Below, in pieces: positions 1 to 8,068 of a stretch of 64,000 nucleotides of DNA (positions are counted from its first letter, which is position 1; every line of letters begins with the position of its first letter). Under the pieces are notes generated by a model. That model worked only from the letters and a program-made list of their open reading frames with translations, was not told the origin of the DNA and ran no database searches. The DNA comes from JABDJX01 sp039942715 (GTDB taxonomy: Bacteria; Pseudomonadota; Alphaproteobacteria; Rhodobacterales; Rhodobacteraceae): positions 186,001 to 250,000 of the forward strand of contig JBDVBY010000001.1 of assembly GCA_039942715.1 (NCBI GenBank). Direction: 5' to 3'. The position numbers and the translations under genes were made by a program.

Positions 1-1313
1 ACATCGACACCCTTTGTCGGCTCTTCCACGATAAGAAGATCGGGCGTGCGTTTCAGCCATTTGGCCAGCATGATCTTTTGTTGGTTGCCGCCCGAAAGCG
101 CCCCGACGTCTTCAGCAATGCCACCCGCTTTCACGCTGAAAGCATCAATGGCCGCGGTGCTGGCGTCGCTGATCGAGGCTTTGCGCATGACGCCAAAGGT
201 CGCGTGATCGGAAAGGCTGGCGGCGATCAGATTGTCGCTAACCGATTGTTCCAGAAACAGGCCTTCTGTCTTGCGCTCTTCGGGAACGAAGCCAACTCCA
301 AGTCGCATAGCCTGGCGCAAGGACGAGAATTCGACGGGTTTGCCGTTCAGTTTGACGTCGCCTGCGGCGCCGGGCATCAATCCAACGATGGACCGAACAA
401 TCTCGCTGCGGCGCGCGCCCATCAGCCCGGCCATACCGATGATTTCGCCCGCTTTTATGGAAAACGAGATGTCTTCGAACTGGCCGGGATATGACAGATG
501 ATTGACCGCAAGAACCACGTCGCCGGTGGCGTCGCCTGACCGGTTGATGTCGTCGGGATGTGCGCCGCCGATCATTTCCGCGACGACCTGTTCTTGCGAA
601 GTTTCCGCGGTCGGCAGTGTGCTGATCTGTCGGCCGTCTCTAAGAACCGTAACGCGATCCGAGATGCGGAAAATCTCGGACATGTGGTGGCTGACATAGA
701 CGATGCCGATGCCTAAGCGCGTCAGGCCGCGCAGAACCTCGAACAGTGCGTCTACTTCGTCGGGTGCCAGCGCAGATGTCGGTTCGTCCAGCAAAAGAAC
801 GCGCGAGTTGAGAGACAGCGCCTTGGCGATTTCCACGATCTGGCGCGAACTGATCGGCAGGCTGTCAACGGGGCGCGAGACATCAATGTCCAACCCGAAT
901 TCCGCCAGAAGCGCTTCGGCACGGCGCCGCAATTCCGGCCAATCCACCACTCCCATGCGTGAAGGGGCCCGTCCGGCATAGATGTTTTCGGCGACGGAAA
1001 GCGCGCCTGCGAGGCTCAGTTCTTGAAAGACACAACTGACGCCAAAGGATTGCGCGTGCGACGGGTTTTCGATGCGCTGTTCCTGTCCATCGCAGTGGAT
1101 TTTCCCGATCGAGGGCTGGTGCAGGCCATAGAGCAACCCAAGGCAGGTAGATTTGCCTGCGCCGTTTTCTCCGCAAAGGGCGTGGATCTCGCCGGGACGA
1201 AGTTCGAAGTCGACACCTTCCAGAACGACGTTAGGGCCAAAGCTTTTCCCCACCCCATCCAATTGGATAAGCGGCGGTACGTCCGCCGTATCGAGAATCG
1301 AATCTGAAGCCAT
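1..1313 (-). CDS. Sugar ABC transporter ATP-binding protein, 3' end cut by window edge
   Basis: This is a duplicated ATPase of the RbsA/MglA type that powers sugar uptake at the inner membrane. The reading frame starts at an ATG at 1311-1313 and runs off the left edge after 437 codons. The first half contains the Walker A motif GENGAGKST and a Walker B ending LLLDEPTSAL. The second half contains the degenerate site GLMGARRSEI, the segment VPEERKTEGL typical of the family, the signature LSGGNQQKIMLAKWL and Walker B LLIVEEPTKGVDV. Only about 60 residues of a normal 500-residue protein are missing. Permease and binding-protein genes would be expected further left. It is distinct from the second sugar ATPase at 4241-5764. 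A palindrome 23 bp upstream of the start matches those near the GntR gene, so it is probably co-regulated with the operon starting at 2224. Confidence 0.93.
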   Translation of the reverse strand, partial: MASDSILDTADVPPLIQLDGVGKSFGPNVVLEGVDFELRPGEIHALCGENGAGKSTCLGLLYGLHQPSIGKIHCDGQEQRIENPSHAQSFGVSCVFQELSLAGALSVAENIYAGRAPSRMGVVDWPELRRRAEALLAEFGLDIDVSRPVDSLPISSRQIVEIAKALSLNSRVLLLDEPTSALAPDEVDALFEVLRGLTRLGIGIVYVSHHMSEIFRISDRVTVLRDGRQISTLPTAETSQEQVVAEMIGGAHPDDINRSGDATGDVVLAVNHLSYPGQFEDISFSIKAGEIIGMAGLMGARRSEIVRSIVGLMPGAAGDVKLNGKPVEFSSLRQAMRLGVGFVPEERKTEGLFLEQSVSDNLIAASLSDHATFGVMRKASISDASTAAIDAFSVKAGGIAEDVGALSGGNQQKIMLAKWLKRTPDLLIVEEPTKGVD

Positions 1314-1335
1314 CAATCGCCCTCCCTGCCTTTAG

Positions 1336-1361
1336 TTGGCATCTGATATCTCAGATGTCAA
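1336..1361. promoter_or_regulatory. Probable GntR operator upstream of the sugar ABC ATPase gene
   Basis: The core ATCTGATATCTCAGAT (1341-1356) is a near-perfect palindrome. It extends outward as TTG at 1336-1338 and CAA at 1359-1361. The same half site ATCTGATA recurs twice at 2156-2198. It lies just upstream of the minus-strand ATPase start, where a repressor would act. Recognition by the GntR protein encoded at 1445-2116 is inferred. Confidence 0.6.
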
Positions 1362-1393
1362 TTAGAAAGGCGAGTCGCGCTTGAAACGAAAGA

Positions 1394-1415
1394 GGGCGAA
1401 CCCAATGGTTCGCCC
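1394..1415 (-). terminator. Stem-loop after the GntR gene
   Basis: A perfect inverted repeat GGGCGAACC / GGTTCGCCC with a 4-base loop lies 30 bp past the GntR stop codon. Read on the minus strand it is followed by TCTTTCGTTT, a weak T-rich tract. It probably terminates the regulator transcript before the ATPase promoter. Confidence 0.6.
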
Positions 1416-1444
1416 CAAAAAGTAATCCATATAGCTCGACGAGG

Positions 1445-2116
1445 TTAGTTTGCTACGGTTCCTTCCATGACAATTGCGGCGCTCTTGTACGCCTGTCTTG
1501 TGCGGTCGATGTGTTCTGTGAGAAGTTTCTTGATCTGCGCCATGTCACCTTCGTTCACAGCCACCGCGATACCTTTGTGTTCGTCAAAAGAAAGTTCTGT
1601 GTGTTGTGGCAACTTCGCCAAATGAGTTCGAAGAGCTGCAATCTTGCCGTTATAGCGCGAGTAACTTGCGGTGAGGTAGTCATTTCCTGCGTGTTCGAAA
1701 ATCAAATGATGAAACGTGGTGTCGAGCGCGAGGTAACGCTTTTCGTCTCCGCTTGCTCTAGCTCGCTCCATCTCGCCAACTACGCTATGCATCTCTTTCG
1801 CGAGCCCAGCGGGATCGCGCGCAAGCGCCAGTTCGAAAGCTGCCGATTCAATTGCCTGCCTGAAATCACAAATTTGGGAAACTTCAGGTTCAGACAGTGA
1901 AAAGACCCGCGCACCTTTTTGCGGCTCAATGCTCACCAATCCCTCGTCTCGCAGTTGCGCCAGGGCCTCGCGCACAGGCGACTTCGATACGCCAAGCTCT
2001 TCAGAGATTTTGCGCTCTGAAAGCACTTGCCCCATCTTCAATGATCCATCGACGATACTGTCACGCAGGTGCTCCAGTGCGAGCTCCCGAAGGGACTTTG
2101 GTCTTTCCAACGCCAT
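1445..2116 (-). CDS. GntR family regulator, FadR/FCD subfamily
   Basis: This is a 223-residue transcription factor. An N-terminal winged helix (about residues 10-70, with LGVSKSPVREALAQLRDEGL) is followed by an all-helical FCD ligand domain. Candidate metal-binding residues in the FCD domain are D and H in LDTTFHHLIFEH, H in DEHKGIA and H in LLTEHIDR. I chose the ATG at 2114-2116 because a GAGG lies 9 bases upstream; a TTG five codons earlier is less likely. It is divergent from the sugar operon starting at 2224, and palindromes fill the gap between them. Family members usually repress neighbouring catabolic genes and release DNA on binding a sugar acid or other small acid, so it likely controls the flanking transport and catabolic genes. 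Confidence 0.92.
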   Translation of the reverse strand: MALERPKSLRELALEHLRDSIVDGSLKMGQVLSERKISEELGVSKSPVREALAQLRDEGLVSIEPQKGARVFSLSEPEVSQICDFRQAIESAAFELALARDPAGLAKEMHSVVGEMERARASGDEKRYLALDTTFHHLIFEHAGNDYLTASYSRYNGKIAALRTHLAKLPQHTELSFDEHKGIAVAVNEGDMAQIKKLLTEHIDRTRQAYKSAAIVMEGTVAN

Positions 2117-2155
2117 GGGTGCGTACCTCAAAAAAACTGTTGCTTGTTCGAGGAT

Positions 2156-2198
2156 ATCTGATACACCAGATTTAGCAAGCTGGTATATCAGATATCAG
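2156..2198. promoter_or_regulatory. Paired GntR operator sites in the divergent promoter region
   Basis: Site A is ATCTGATACACCAGAT (2156-2171). Site B is CTGGTATATCAG (2180-2191), continuing as ATATCAG to 2198. The 16 bases 2153-2168 and the 16 bases 2182-2197 are inverted copies with one mismatch. The half sites match the palindrome at 1341-1356. The location between the divergent GntR gene and the lactonase operon supports autoregulation and operon control. Confidence 0.65.
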
Positions 2199-2223
2199 AA
2201 TTGTATCTTGGGAGGGACAAACT

Positions 2224-3093
2224 TTGCGCGCCGAGCTACTTGTCGACTGCAAAAACCAACACGGTGAGGGGATTTTCTGGAACCCTGCCGACGGATTGGT
2301 TTGGTGGACTGACATCGAGGGCTGTGCGCTTTGGTCCTTTGATCCGGCAACATCTCAAAGTGCTGCGCACAAAATGTCAGAGCGCGTTTGCTGCTTCGCA
2401 CCGCGCGACGGCGGCGGTCTGATAATTGCCTACGCAGACAGGGTTGTGCTGTTTGACCCCGCGACCGGCGAAGAGACGATTGTCACGTGGTTCGAGCCAG
2501 ACAATACCGAGACTCGTCTTAACGACGGTCGCACTGATCGGCAGGGGCGGTTGATCGTCGGGGGCATGAACGAAGTATCGGGCAAAGCTGATTCTTCGGT
2601 GATCAGCATCGATACGGACTTGAGTGTTCGCACGATTGTCACCGACGTCGCCTGCGCCAATTCGACGTGCTTTTCGCCCGATGGCACGCGCATGTTCTTT
2701 GCCGACACCCCGGATCGCGAGATCGTTGCCTACGACTATGAACCCGGCTCGGGCTCGGTATCCAACCGGCAGTTGCACGCCTCGTTCAAGGATGAGCCCG
2801 GACTGCCAGATGGGTCCTGCGTCGACGCTGAAGGCGGTGTCTGGAATGCTGAATGGGAAGGTCATCGCGTTGTGCGGGTGGCGCCGAACGGCACCATTGA
2901 TCGGGTGATAGAAGTTCCTGTCTGGAAGCCAACGTGCTGCGCCTTCGGCGGACCAGACCTCGACACGCTTTTCATCACGACCTCGCGCCTGATGAGCGAC
3001 GAACAAGCCTTAACAAAAGAACCGGACTCCGGCGGCCTCTTTGCCGTCAAACCCGGCATTCGCGGCGTGATCGACGCGCCGTTCAACGGATAA
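2224..3093 (+). CDS. SMP-30/gluconolactonase family lactonase
   Basis: This is a 289-residue six-bladed beta-propeller enzyme that opens sugar lactones to sugar acids, probably in the cytoplasm since no signal peptide is seen. Family landmarks appear in order: the metal-binding Glu in GEGIFW near residue 16, LNDGRTDRQGRLIVGG near 100, ANSTCFSPDGTRMFFADT near 143, and PDGSCVDAEGGVWNAEW near 197 with the catalytic-type Asp. The start is a TTG with GGAGG 8 bases upstream. It is the first gene of the operon that continues with the ABC importer, and it overlaps the GntR control region. It probably hydrolyses the lactone made by one of the SDR sugar dehydrogenases of the same operon. Confidence 0.92.
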   Translation: MRAELLVDCKNQHGEGIFWNPADGLVWWTDIEGCALWSFDPATSQSAAHKMSERVCCFAPRDGGGLIIAYADRVVLFDPATGEETIVTWFEPDNTETRLNDGRTDRQGRLIVGGMNEVSGKADSSVISIDTDLSVRTIVTDVACANSTCFSPDGTRMFFADTPDREIVAYDYEPGSGSVSNRQLHASFKDEPGLPDGSCVDAEGGVWNAEWEGHRVVRVAPNGTIDRVIEVPVWKPTCCAFGGPDLDTLFITTSRLMSDEQALTKEPDSGGLFAVKPGIRGVIDAPFNG

Positions 3094-3117
3094 CCAACGC
3101 TACTGGAGGAGAAAACT

Positions 3118-4152
3118 ATGCTACGAACTTTGATGAACACGACACTTGCCGCGGGCTTTGCCGCGCTGGCGTCCATTGCCCAAGCCGAAAACTACCCCAC
3201 GCCAGTGCCGCTGAACGAAGGCGCGCAGGCCGCCATCGATGCGATTGCCCCAAAAAATGACACGTTCCGCATCGCTTACATGCCGCCCGCGACCGAGTTC
3301 AATTATTACATCGCCATCGGCGAAGGCATCAAAGCCGTTGCCGCCGAGAAAGGCGTTGAAGTCTTCATGTTGGCGCCGCAGTCGGGCGCGGACATCAACG
3401 GCCAGATGGGCATGATCCAGGATGTTTTGACCCAGGATGTGGACGCGATCATCTTCGGCACCCACGACGAATTTGCCGCGGCACCTTTGCTGAAGCAGGC
3501 GGTCGACAAGGGCATGGCCGTTGTAATGATCAATTCGGACATCCCGAACTTCCCGACGCCAATCCATGGTGTGGTCGGATACTCACAGCGCAACGGCACC
3601 CACAATATCGCCGATTGGGCCATCGAAACTTACGGCGACAAGCCCCTGAAGGTTGGCATCATCGAGGGCCAGCCCGGCTATCACTCGACCGAGCGTGTGG
3701 GTGGTTTTCTTGACGGTATCGAAGGCAACGAGAACTTCGAAGTTGTCGTTTCGATTGACGGCAAATGGAACGTCGAAGGCGGCAATACCGCTGGCATGGA
3801 CATCCTGCAATCGCACCCCGATCTGGATATGATCTTTGCGGCAAACGACTATATGATCATCGGCGCATCCTTTGCCGCCAAAGCCTTGGGCCGCAGCGAC
3901 ATCGTTTTGTTGGGTAATGATGGGGATACCTCGGGTCTTGAAGAAATCGCCGCAGGCAACATCACCGCAACCGTCAACACCTCGCCCTTCCTGATGGGCA
4001 AGGCGGCGATGCACGCGACTGTTGATGCGCTGAACGGCAGTTATCCCGGCGGCTGGATCGAAACGCCAACATCGATCGAGGACAAGGACGGTGCCATCAG
4101 CGTGCTGCAGGAGCCTGAAAAGCTCTTCCCGCAGCCGTCTAAAGACTACTAA
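3118..4152 (+). CDS. Sugar ABC transporter periplasmic substrate-binding protein
   Basis: This 344-residue protein belongs to the RbsB-like (periplasmic binding protein type 1) family that captures sugars for ABC import. The first 23 residues form a Sec signal peptide ending in AQA before ENYPT. The mature part has typical RbsB segments, such as the alternating sheet DAIIFGTHD, the hinge region DLDMIFAANDYMIIGASFAAKALG and VLLGNDGDTSGLEEIAAGNITATV. The ATG follows GGAGG by 9 bases. It is followed by a stem-loop and then by its ATPase and permease genes. The sugar bound cannot be read from the sequence; the downstream enzymes suggest an aldose or sugar-acid relative of galactose. Confidence 0.95.
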   Translation: MLRTLMNTTLAAGFAALASIAQAENYPTPVPLNEGAQAAIDAIAPKNDTFRIAYMPPATEFNYYIAIGEGIKAVAAEKGVEVFMLAPQSGADINGQMGMIQDVLTQDVDAIIFGTHDEFAAAPLLKQAVDKGMAVVMINSDIPNFPTPIHGVVGYSQRNGTHNIADWAIETYGDKPLKVGIIEGQPGYHSTERVGGFLDGIEGNENFEVVVSIDGKWNVEGGNTAGMDILQSHPDLDMIFAANDYMIIGASFAAKALGRSDIVLLGNDGDTSGLEEIAAGNITATVNTSPFLMGKAAMHATVDALNGSYPGGWIETPTSIEDKDGAISVLQEPEKLFPQPSKDY

Positions 4153-4166
4153 TAACCACTCCCAGT

Positions 4167-4198
4167 TTCCCGGTGGCGCCTTCGCGTGCTGCCGGGAA
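4167..4198 (+). promoter_or_regulatory. Intercistronic stem-loop after the binding-protein gene
   Basis: TTCCCGG (4167-4173) pairs with CCGGGAA (4192-4198), and the loop can pair further imperfectly. It lies 15 bp past the binding-protein stop codon and before the ATPase gene. Such hairpins commonly protect the 5' mRNA segment and let the binding protein be made in excess. No T-tract follows, so it is not a strong terminator. Confidence 0.55.
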
Positions 4199-4240
4199 CG
4201 CAATTGCCCCAATTCACACTTGCAAATCGAGGCAACCGCA

Positions 4241-5764
4241 ATGACCATCGCTGCGCCCCTTTGGGAATTTGTCGATATCAGCAAAGCCTATCCCGGCGTT
4301 CTGGCGAACGACAAGGTCTGCATCAAACTGTTGCCGGGCTCGATCCATGGGCTTCTGGGCGAAAACGGTTGTGGCAAGTCGACGATGATCAAGACGCTGT
4401 CCGGCGTTCAACAGCCCGACAGTGGGCGGATTTTGCACGATGGTCAGCCTGTCACGATCAACGATCCGCAAATGGCGCGCGATCTTGGCATCGCGACTGT
4501 CTTTCAGGAATTCTCAATCGTGCCGACGCTTTCGGTCGGCGAAAACATCTTCCTGGGCAACATGCCGCGCTCGCGGTTTGGCGTGATCAACTGGGCCAAA
4601 GTGAACGCCGCCGCGGCCCGCGTCTTGGCCGAAATGAACGTTGATGTCTCGCCCAAGGCGATCACCGGCACGTTGTCGGTTGGCGAACAACAGCTTGTGG
4701 AAATCGCCAAAGCCATCGCGATGGATGCGCGCATGATTATCCTGGACGAGCCGACCGCCGCTTTGGGCGAAGACGAAATCGAACGCCTGCACCAACTTTT
4801 GCGCAGTATGCGCAGTCGTGGCACCGCCATTCTGTACGTGTCGCACCGGTTGGACGAGGTCGAACGGATCGTCGATGAAGTGACGATCCTGCGCAACGGT
4901 CGCGTGGTGCGTGCCAGCGGCGAGACCAAGATCAACATCTCGGAGATCGTCAACGCCATGGTTGGCGAGGATATTGGCGAGCATTATCCGAAGGAACAGA
5001 ACGCAACGGCAGAAGTCGTTCTTGAAGCAAATGGACTTGCGACCAGGTTCGGTGTGAAAGATGCATCTTTCACTCTGCATCGTGGCGAGGTTCTTGGCCT
5101 TGGCGGCGTTTTGGGCAGCGGCAGAACCGAGATTGCCCGCGCTCTGTTTGGGACCGATGATCTGACCGCCGGTCAGGTGACATTGAACGGCAAGCCTGTC
5201 CGCTTTGGTGGTGAAATCGATGCGATCCGCGCCGGGTTGGCCTTGGTTCCCGAGAACCGCAAATTTGATGGTCTGTTCTTCAACTTTCGCGCGGGCGGTA
5301 ATATCACCGCGGCGTCTTTGGGTGGGTTGTCTCGCTTTGGCGTCATGAACCTTAAGGTCGAAGAACAAGCGACCAAGGATTTGATCCGCGACCTTGAGAT
5401 CTCATCCCAAGCCGAGGAAAAGACGGTTAATTTTTTGTCTGGCGGCAATCAGCAGAAGATCGTGATCGCGCGGTGGCTGTTCTCGGATTCGGATATCCTG
5501 ATCCTGGATGAGCCAACGCAAGGCATCGACATCGGCGCCAAGATCGCCGTTTACAAATTGATCAACAAGCTGACTCACGCGGGCAAATCCATCATCCTGA
5601 TCAGTTCCGACCATGACGAGCTTTTGGCGATGAGCGACCGGATCGCAATCGTACAGCACGGTGCAATCAAGCGTACCGTCGAGGCCTCGGCGCTGACCCA
5701 CGACGACCTCGTACGCGCCTCTGCCGACACCCTAGAAACCAAGCCCGAGGAGGTATTCGCATGA
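4241..5764 (+). CDS. Sugar ABC transporter ATP-binding protein (RbsA-like)
   Basis: This 507-residue protein has two fused nucleotide-binding domains and drives sugar import. Domain 1 has Walker A GENGCGKST, signature LSVGEQQLVEIAKAI and Walker B IILDEPTAAL. Domain 2 has the degenerate Walker A region GLGGVLGSGRTEIAR, the VPENRKFDGL segment, signature LSGGNQQKIVIARWL and Walker B ILILDEPTQGID. I chose the ATG at 4241, which follows GAGG by 8 bases; the frame is open 150 bases further upstream, but that part overlaps the binding-protein gene and the hairpin. Its stop overlaps the permease start (ATGA). Length and architecture are normal for the family. Confidence 0.95.
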   Translation: MTIAAPLWEFVDISKAYPGVLANDKVCIKLLPGSIHGLLGENGCGKSTMIKTLSGVQQPDSGRILHDGQPVTINDPQMARDLGIATVFQEFSIVPTLSVGENIFLGNMPRSRFGVINWAKVNAAAARVLAEMNVDVSPKAITGTLSVGEQQLVEIAKAIAMDARMIILDEPTAALGEDEIERLHQLLRSMRSRGTAILYVSHRLDEVERIVDEVTILRNGRVVRASGETKINISEIVNAMVGEDIGEHYPKEQNATAEVVLEANGLATRFGVKDASFTLHRGEVLGLGGVLGSGRTEIARALFGTDDLTAGQVTLNGKPVRFGGEIDAIRAGLALVPENRKFDGLFFNFRAGGNITAASLGGLSRFGVMNLKVEEQATKDLIRDLEISSQAEEKTVNFLSGGNQQKIVIARWLFSDSDILILDEPTQGIDIGAKIAVYKLINKLTHAGKSIILISSDHDELLAMSDRIAIVQHGAIKRTVEASALTHDDLVRASADTLETKPEEVFA

Positions 5765-6762
5765 AGCGGATATTCGACACTCAACTGATCGGACCGTTTG
5801 CCGCCATGGTGATCGTGGCCCTGATCGTCGCTCTGACGACAGAACGGTTTCTCAATCCCGGCAACCTGTCGAACCTGTCGTTGCAGGTTAGCATCGTCGC
5901 GCTGATTGCGATCGGGTCGACCATCGTGATCTTCGCGGCCGGTATTGATCTTAGCTCCGGCTCGATGGTCGCGCTTTTGACAATGATCCTGGCTCAGATG
6001 CTGAAGTTCATGGGGTTGCCGTTGATGGTGGCGCTGCCGTTGATATTGATCGTGGGTGGGCTGTTGGGCCTGTTGATCGGATTGATCACGGCCTATGGGC
6101 GCATCCCGTCCTTCATCACCACGCTGGCCGGGCTGATCGCCTTTCGCGGCCTTGCGCTAACGTTCAACAATGGCTCGCCGATCTTCTCGCTGGACCCGGC
6201 GTTAGAGCCGATATTCTATGGCAAGCTGGCCGCGATACCCTTGCCGTTTTTCTATCTGGTGTTCTTTTACGGGCTTGCTGCTTTCGCGATGAACTTCACC
6301 AAATTGGGGCGCGAGATTTACGCCGTGGGCGGCAATCCAGCGGCGGCGGTTCTGACCGGCATCAACGTGCGCAAAGTGCAGGCCACGACCTTTGTGATCG
6401 CGGGATTCATGACTGCCGTGGGCGCTGTTTTGATGTCGGCGCGCTTGAATTCGGGGTCGCCCAACTATGGCCAAACGCTTGAGTTGCAGGCCATCGCGGC
6501 GGCCGTGGTGGGTGGCGCCAGCCTGGCGGGCGGGCGCGGCAATATCTTGGCCACACTGATGGGCGCGATGACCATTGTGATCGTTCAGAACGGTCTGAAC
6601 CTGAACGCCGCGCCGTCGTCGGTTCAGAATGTCGTGCTTGGTCTGATCATCCTTCTGGCAGTCGGTATCGACATGTGGCGTGCCGAGATTTCGTCGCTAA
6701 TGGGGCGGCTCTTTGGGCGCGTGCCATCGGGTCAAACCTCCAAAGCAAAAGAAGGGGCCTGA
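5761..6762 (+). CDS. Sugar ABC transporter permease (RbsC-like)
   Basis: This is a 333-residue inner-membrane protein with about eight to ten hydrophobic segments, forming the translocation channel. Family landmarks are AAGIDLSSGSMVAL near residue 60, the AYGRIPSFITTLAG segment near 110, the cytoplasmic loop TKLGREIYAVGGNPAAAVLTGINV near 180 that contacts the ATPase (EAA-like), and VVGGASLAGGRGNI near 250. The start overlaps the ATPase stop by 4 bp, giving translational coupling. It completes a one-permease ribose-type importer with the two preceding genes. Confidence 0.95.
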   Translation: MKRIFDTQLIGPFAAMVIVALIVALTTERFLNPGNLSNLSLQVSIVALIAIGSTIVIFAAGIDLSSGSMVALLTMILAQMLKFMGLPLMVALPLILIVGGLLGLLIGLITAYGRIPSFITTLAGLIAFRGLALTFNNGSPIFSLDPALEPIFYGKLAAIPLPFFYLVFFYGLAAFAMNFTKLGREIYAVGGNPAAAVLTGINVRKVQATTFVIAGFMTAVGAVLMSARLNSGSPNYGQTLELQAIAAAVVGGASLAGGRGNILATLMGAMTIVIVQNGLNLNAAPSSVQNVVLGLIILLAVGIDMWRAEISSLMGRLFGRVPSGQTSKAKEGA

Positions 6763-6763
6763 C

Positions 6764-7552
6764 ATGGATCTTGGATTGAAGAACAAACGTGTCCTTGTCA
6801 CCGGGTCGGGGTCTGGCATCGGCAAGGCGACGGCGAAAGCCTACTTGCAAGAAGGCGCGCGATTGATCGTGCATGGTTTGACGGATGCGGAGGTGTCGGC
6901 CTGCGTGGATGACCTTTCGTCCTTGGGCGAGGTCAAAGGCATCGCCGCCGATCTGACCAATTTGGTCGATGCGACGGCTCTTGCGAATTTCGCCCAAAAA
7001 GAAGGCGAGGTCGATATCCTGATCAACAATGTCGGCATCTTTTCGGTCAAACCCTTCGAAGATCTTACCGACGATGACTGGATGCATTATTTCAATATCA
7101 ACGTCCTTTCCGCCGTTCGGATGAGCCGGATTTTCCTGCCCGCCATGCTGAAGCGCGGGACAGGGTCGATCATCAACATGGCCAGCGAAGCCGCCGTAAA
7201 ACCCCTGCCGCAGATGGTGCATTACTCGGTCACCAAGACGGCCATGCTGGGGCTGACCCGTGGCATGGCAGAACTCACCAAGGGCACCAAGGTGCGGGTC
7301 AATTCGATCTTGCCGGGGCCGACCTGGACCGAAGGTGTCGAAGCCTATTTCGACGGCCTTGCCGACCAAAAAGGCGAACCGCTTGATGCGATCGTAGACA
7401 ACTATTTCAAATCGGACGAGCCGACCTCGCTGATCCAGCGTTTTGTCCAACCCGATGAAGTCGCCCGGATGATCATCACGATTTCTGCCAGCACGGCCTC
7501 GAATGGTGCAGCACACCGGATCGAAGGCGGCATCGTCCGCAATATTCTCTGA
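6764..7552 (+). CDS. SDR family oxidoreductase
   Basis: This is a 262-residue classical short-chain dehydrogenase. The NAD(P)-binding TGSGSGIGKA is at about residue 14, NNVG near 89, and the catalytic Tyr and Lys lie in YSVTK near 150. The glycine motif is followed by GLTDAEV without an obvious acidic or basic selector, so cofactor preference is open. The ATG at 6764 sits 1 base after the permease stop, with AGAAGGGG upstream. It lies in a sugar operon, so it most likely oxidises the imported aldose or an intermediate. An upstream in-frame start would overlap the permease and is not preferred. Confidence 0.9.
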   Translation: MDLGLKNKRVLVTGSGSGIGKATAKAYLQEGARLIVHGLTDAEVSACVDDLSSLGEVKGIAADLTNLVDATALANFAQKEGEVDILINNVGIFSVKPFEDLTDDDWMHYFNINVLSAVRMSRIFLPAMLKRGTGSIINMASEAAVKPLPQMVHYSVTKTAMLGLTRGMAELTKGTKVRVNSILPGPTWTEGVEAYFDGLADQKGEPLDAIVDNYFKSDEPTSLIQRFVQPDEVARMIITISASTASNGAAHRIEGGIVRNIL

Positions 7553-7573
7553 TAGTCAAAAAAGGAGCCTCCC

Positions 7574-8068
7574 ATGGCCGCACTTACATTCTCTCACATC
7601 GGCATCACGGTTCCGGACCTTGAAAAGGCTGTCGAGTTTTACTCCAAGGCCTTCGGCCTTTACGTCCTGATGGAGCCCACCGAAGTCCTTCACGACGAAA
7701 GCGCCATTGGGCAGATGTGCGACGACGTTTTCGGGACTGGCTGGGGCAGTTTCCGCATCGCACATCTGTCGATGGGGGATGGTGTGGGCATCGAGTTGTT
7801 CGAGTTCCCGAAAACCGTCGAAGAAGAACGCCCCTTCGAATACTGGCGGCGTGGATTGTTCCATTTCTGCGTACAGGACGAAGACCTGGAAGGGCGCGTC
7901 AAGATCATCGAAAGCCTTGGTGGCAAACAGCGCATGGAACAAGTGCGCAAGTACTACCCCGGCGAAAAGCCCTATCGCATGGTTTATATGGAAGACCCAT
8001 TTGGCAACATTTTCGAGCTTTACAGCCACTCGTACGAATTGACGTATTCGGCGGGCGCTTATGATTGA
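7574..8068 (+). CDS. VOC (glyoxalase/bleomycin resistance) family protein
   Basis: This 164-residue protein has the vicinal-oxygen-chelate fold. The opening LTFSHIGITVPDLEKAVEFY supplies the first metal-ligand His. The second repeat includes FHFCVQDEDLEGRVKIIESLGG, and the closing YMEDPFGNIFELYSHSYE holds a typical C-terminal Glu ligand. GGAG precedes the ATG by 7 bases, and the stop overlaps the next start by 8 bp. VOC proteins act as lyases, isomerases, epimerases or dioxygenases. The position between an SDR and a hydroxyacid dehydrogenase suggests a step on a sugar-derived keto or hydroxy acid, but the reaction is not determinable from sequence. Confidence 0.88.
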   Translation: MAALTFSHIGITVPDLEKAVEFYSKAFGLYVLMEPTEVLHDESAIGQMCDDVFGTGWGSFRIAHLSMGDGVGIELFEFPKTVEEERPFEYWRRGLFHFCVQDEDLEGRVKIIESLGGKQRMEQVRKYYPGEKPYRMVYMEDPFGNIFELYSHSYELTYSAGAYD

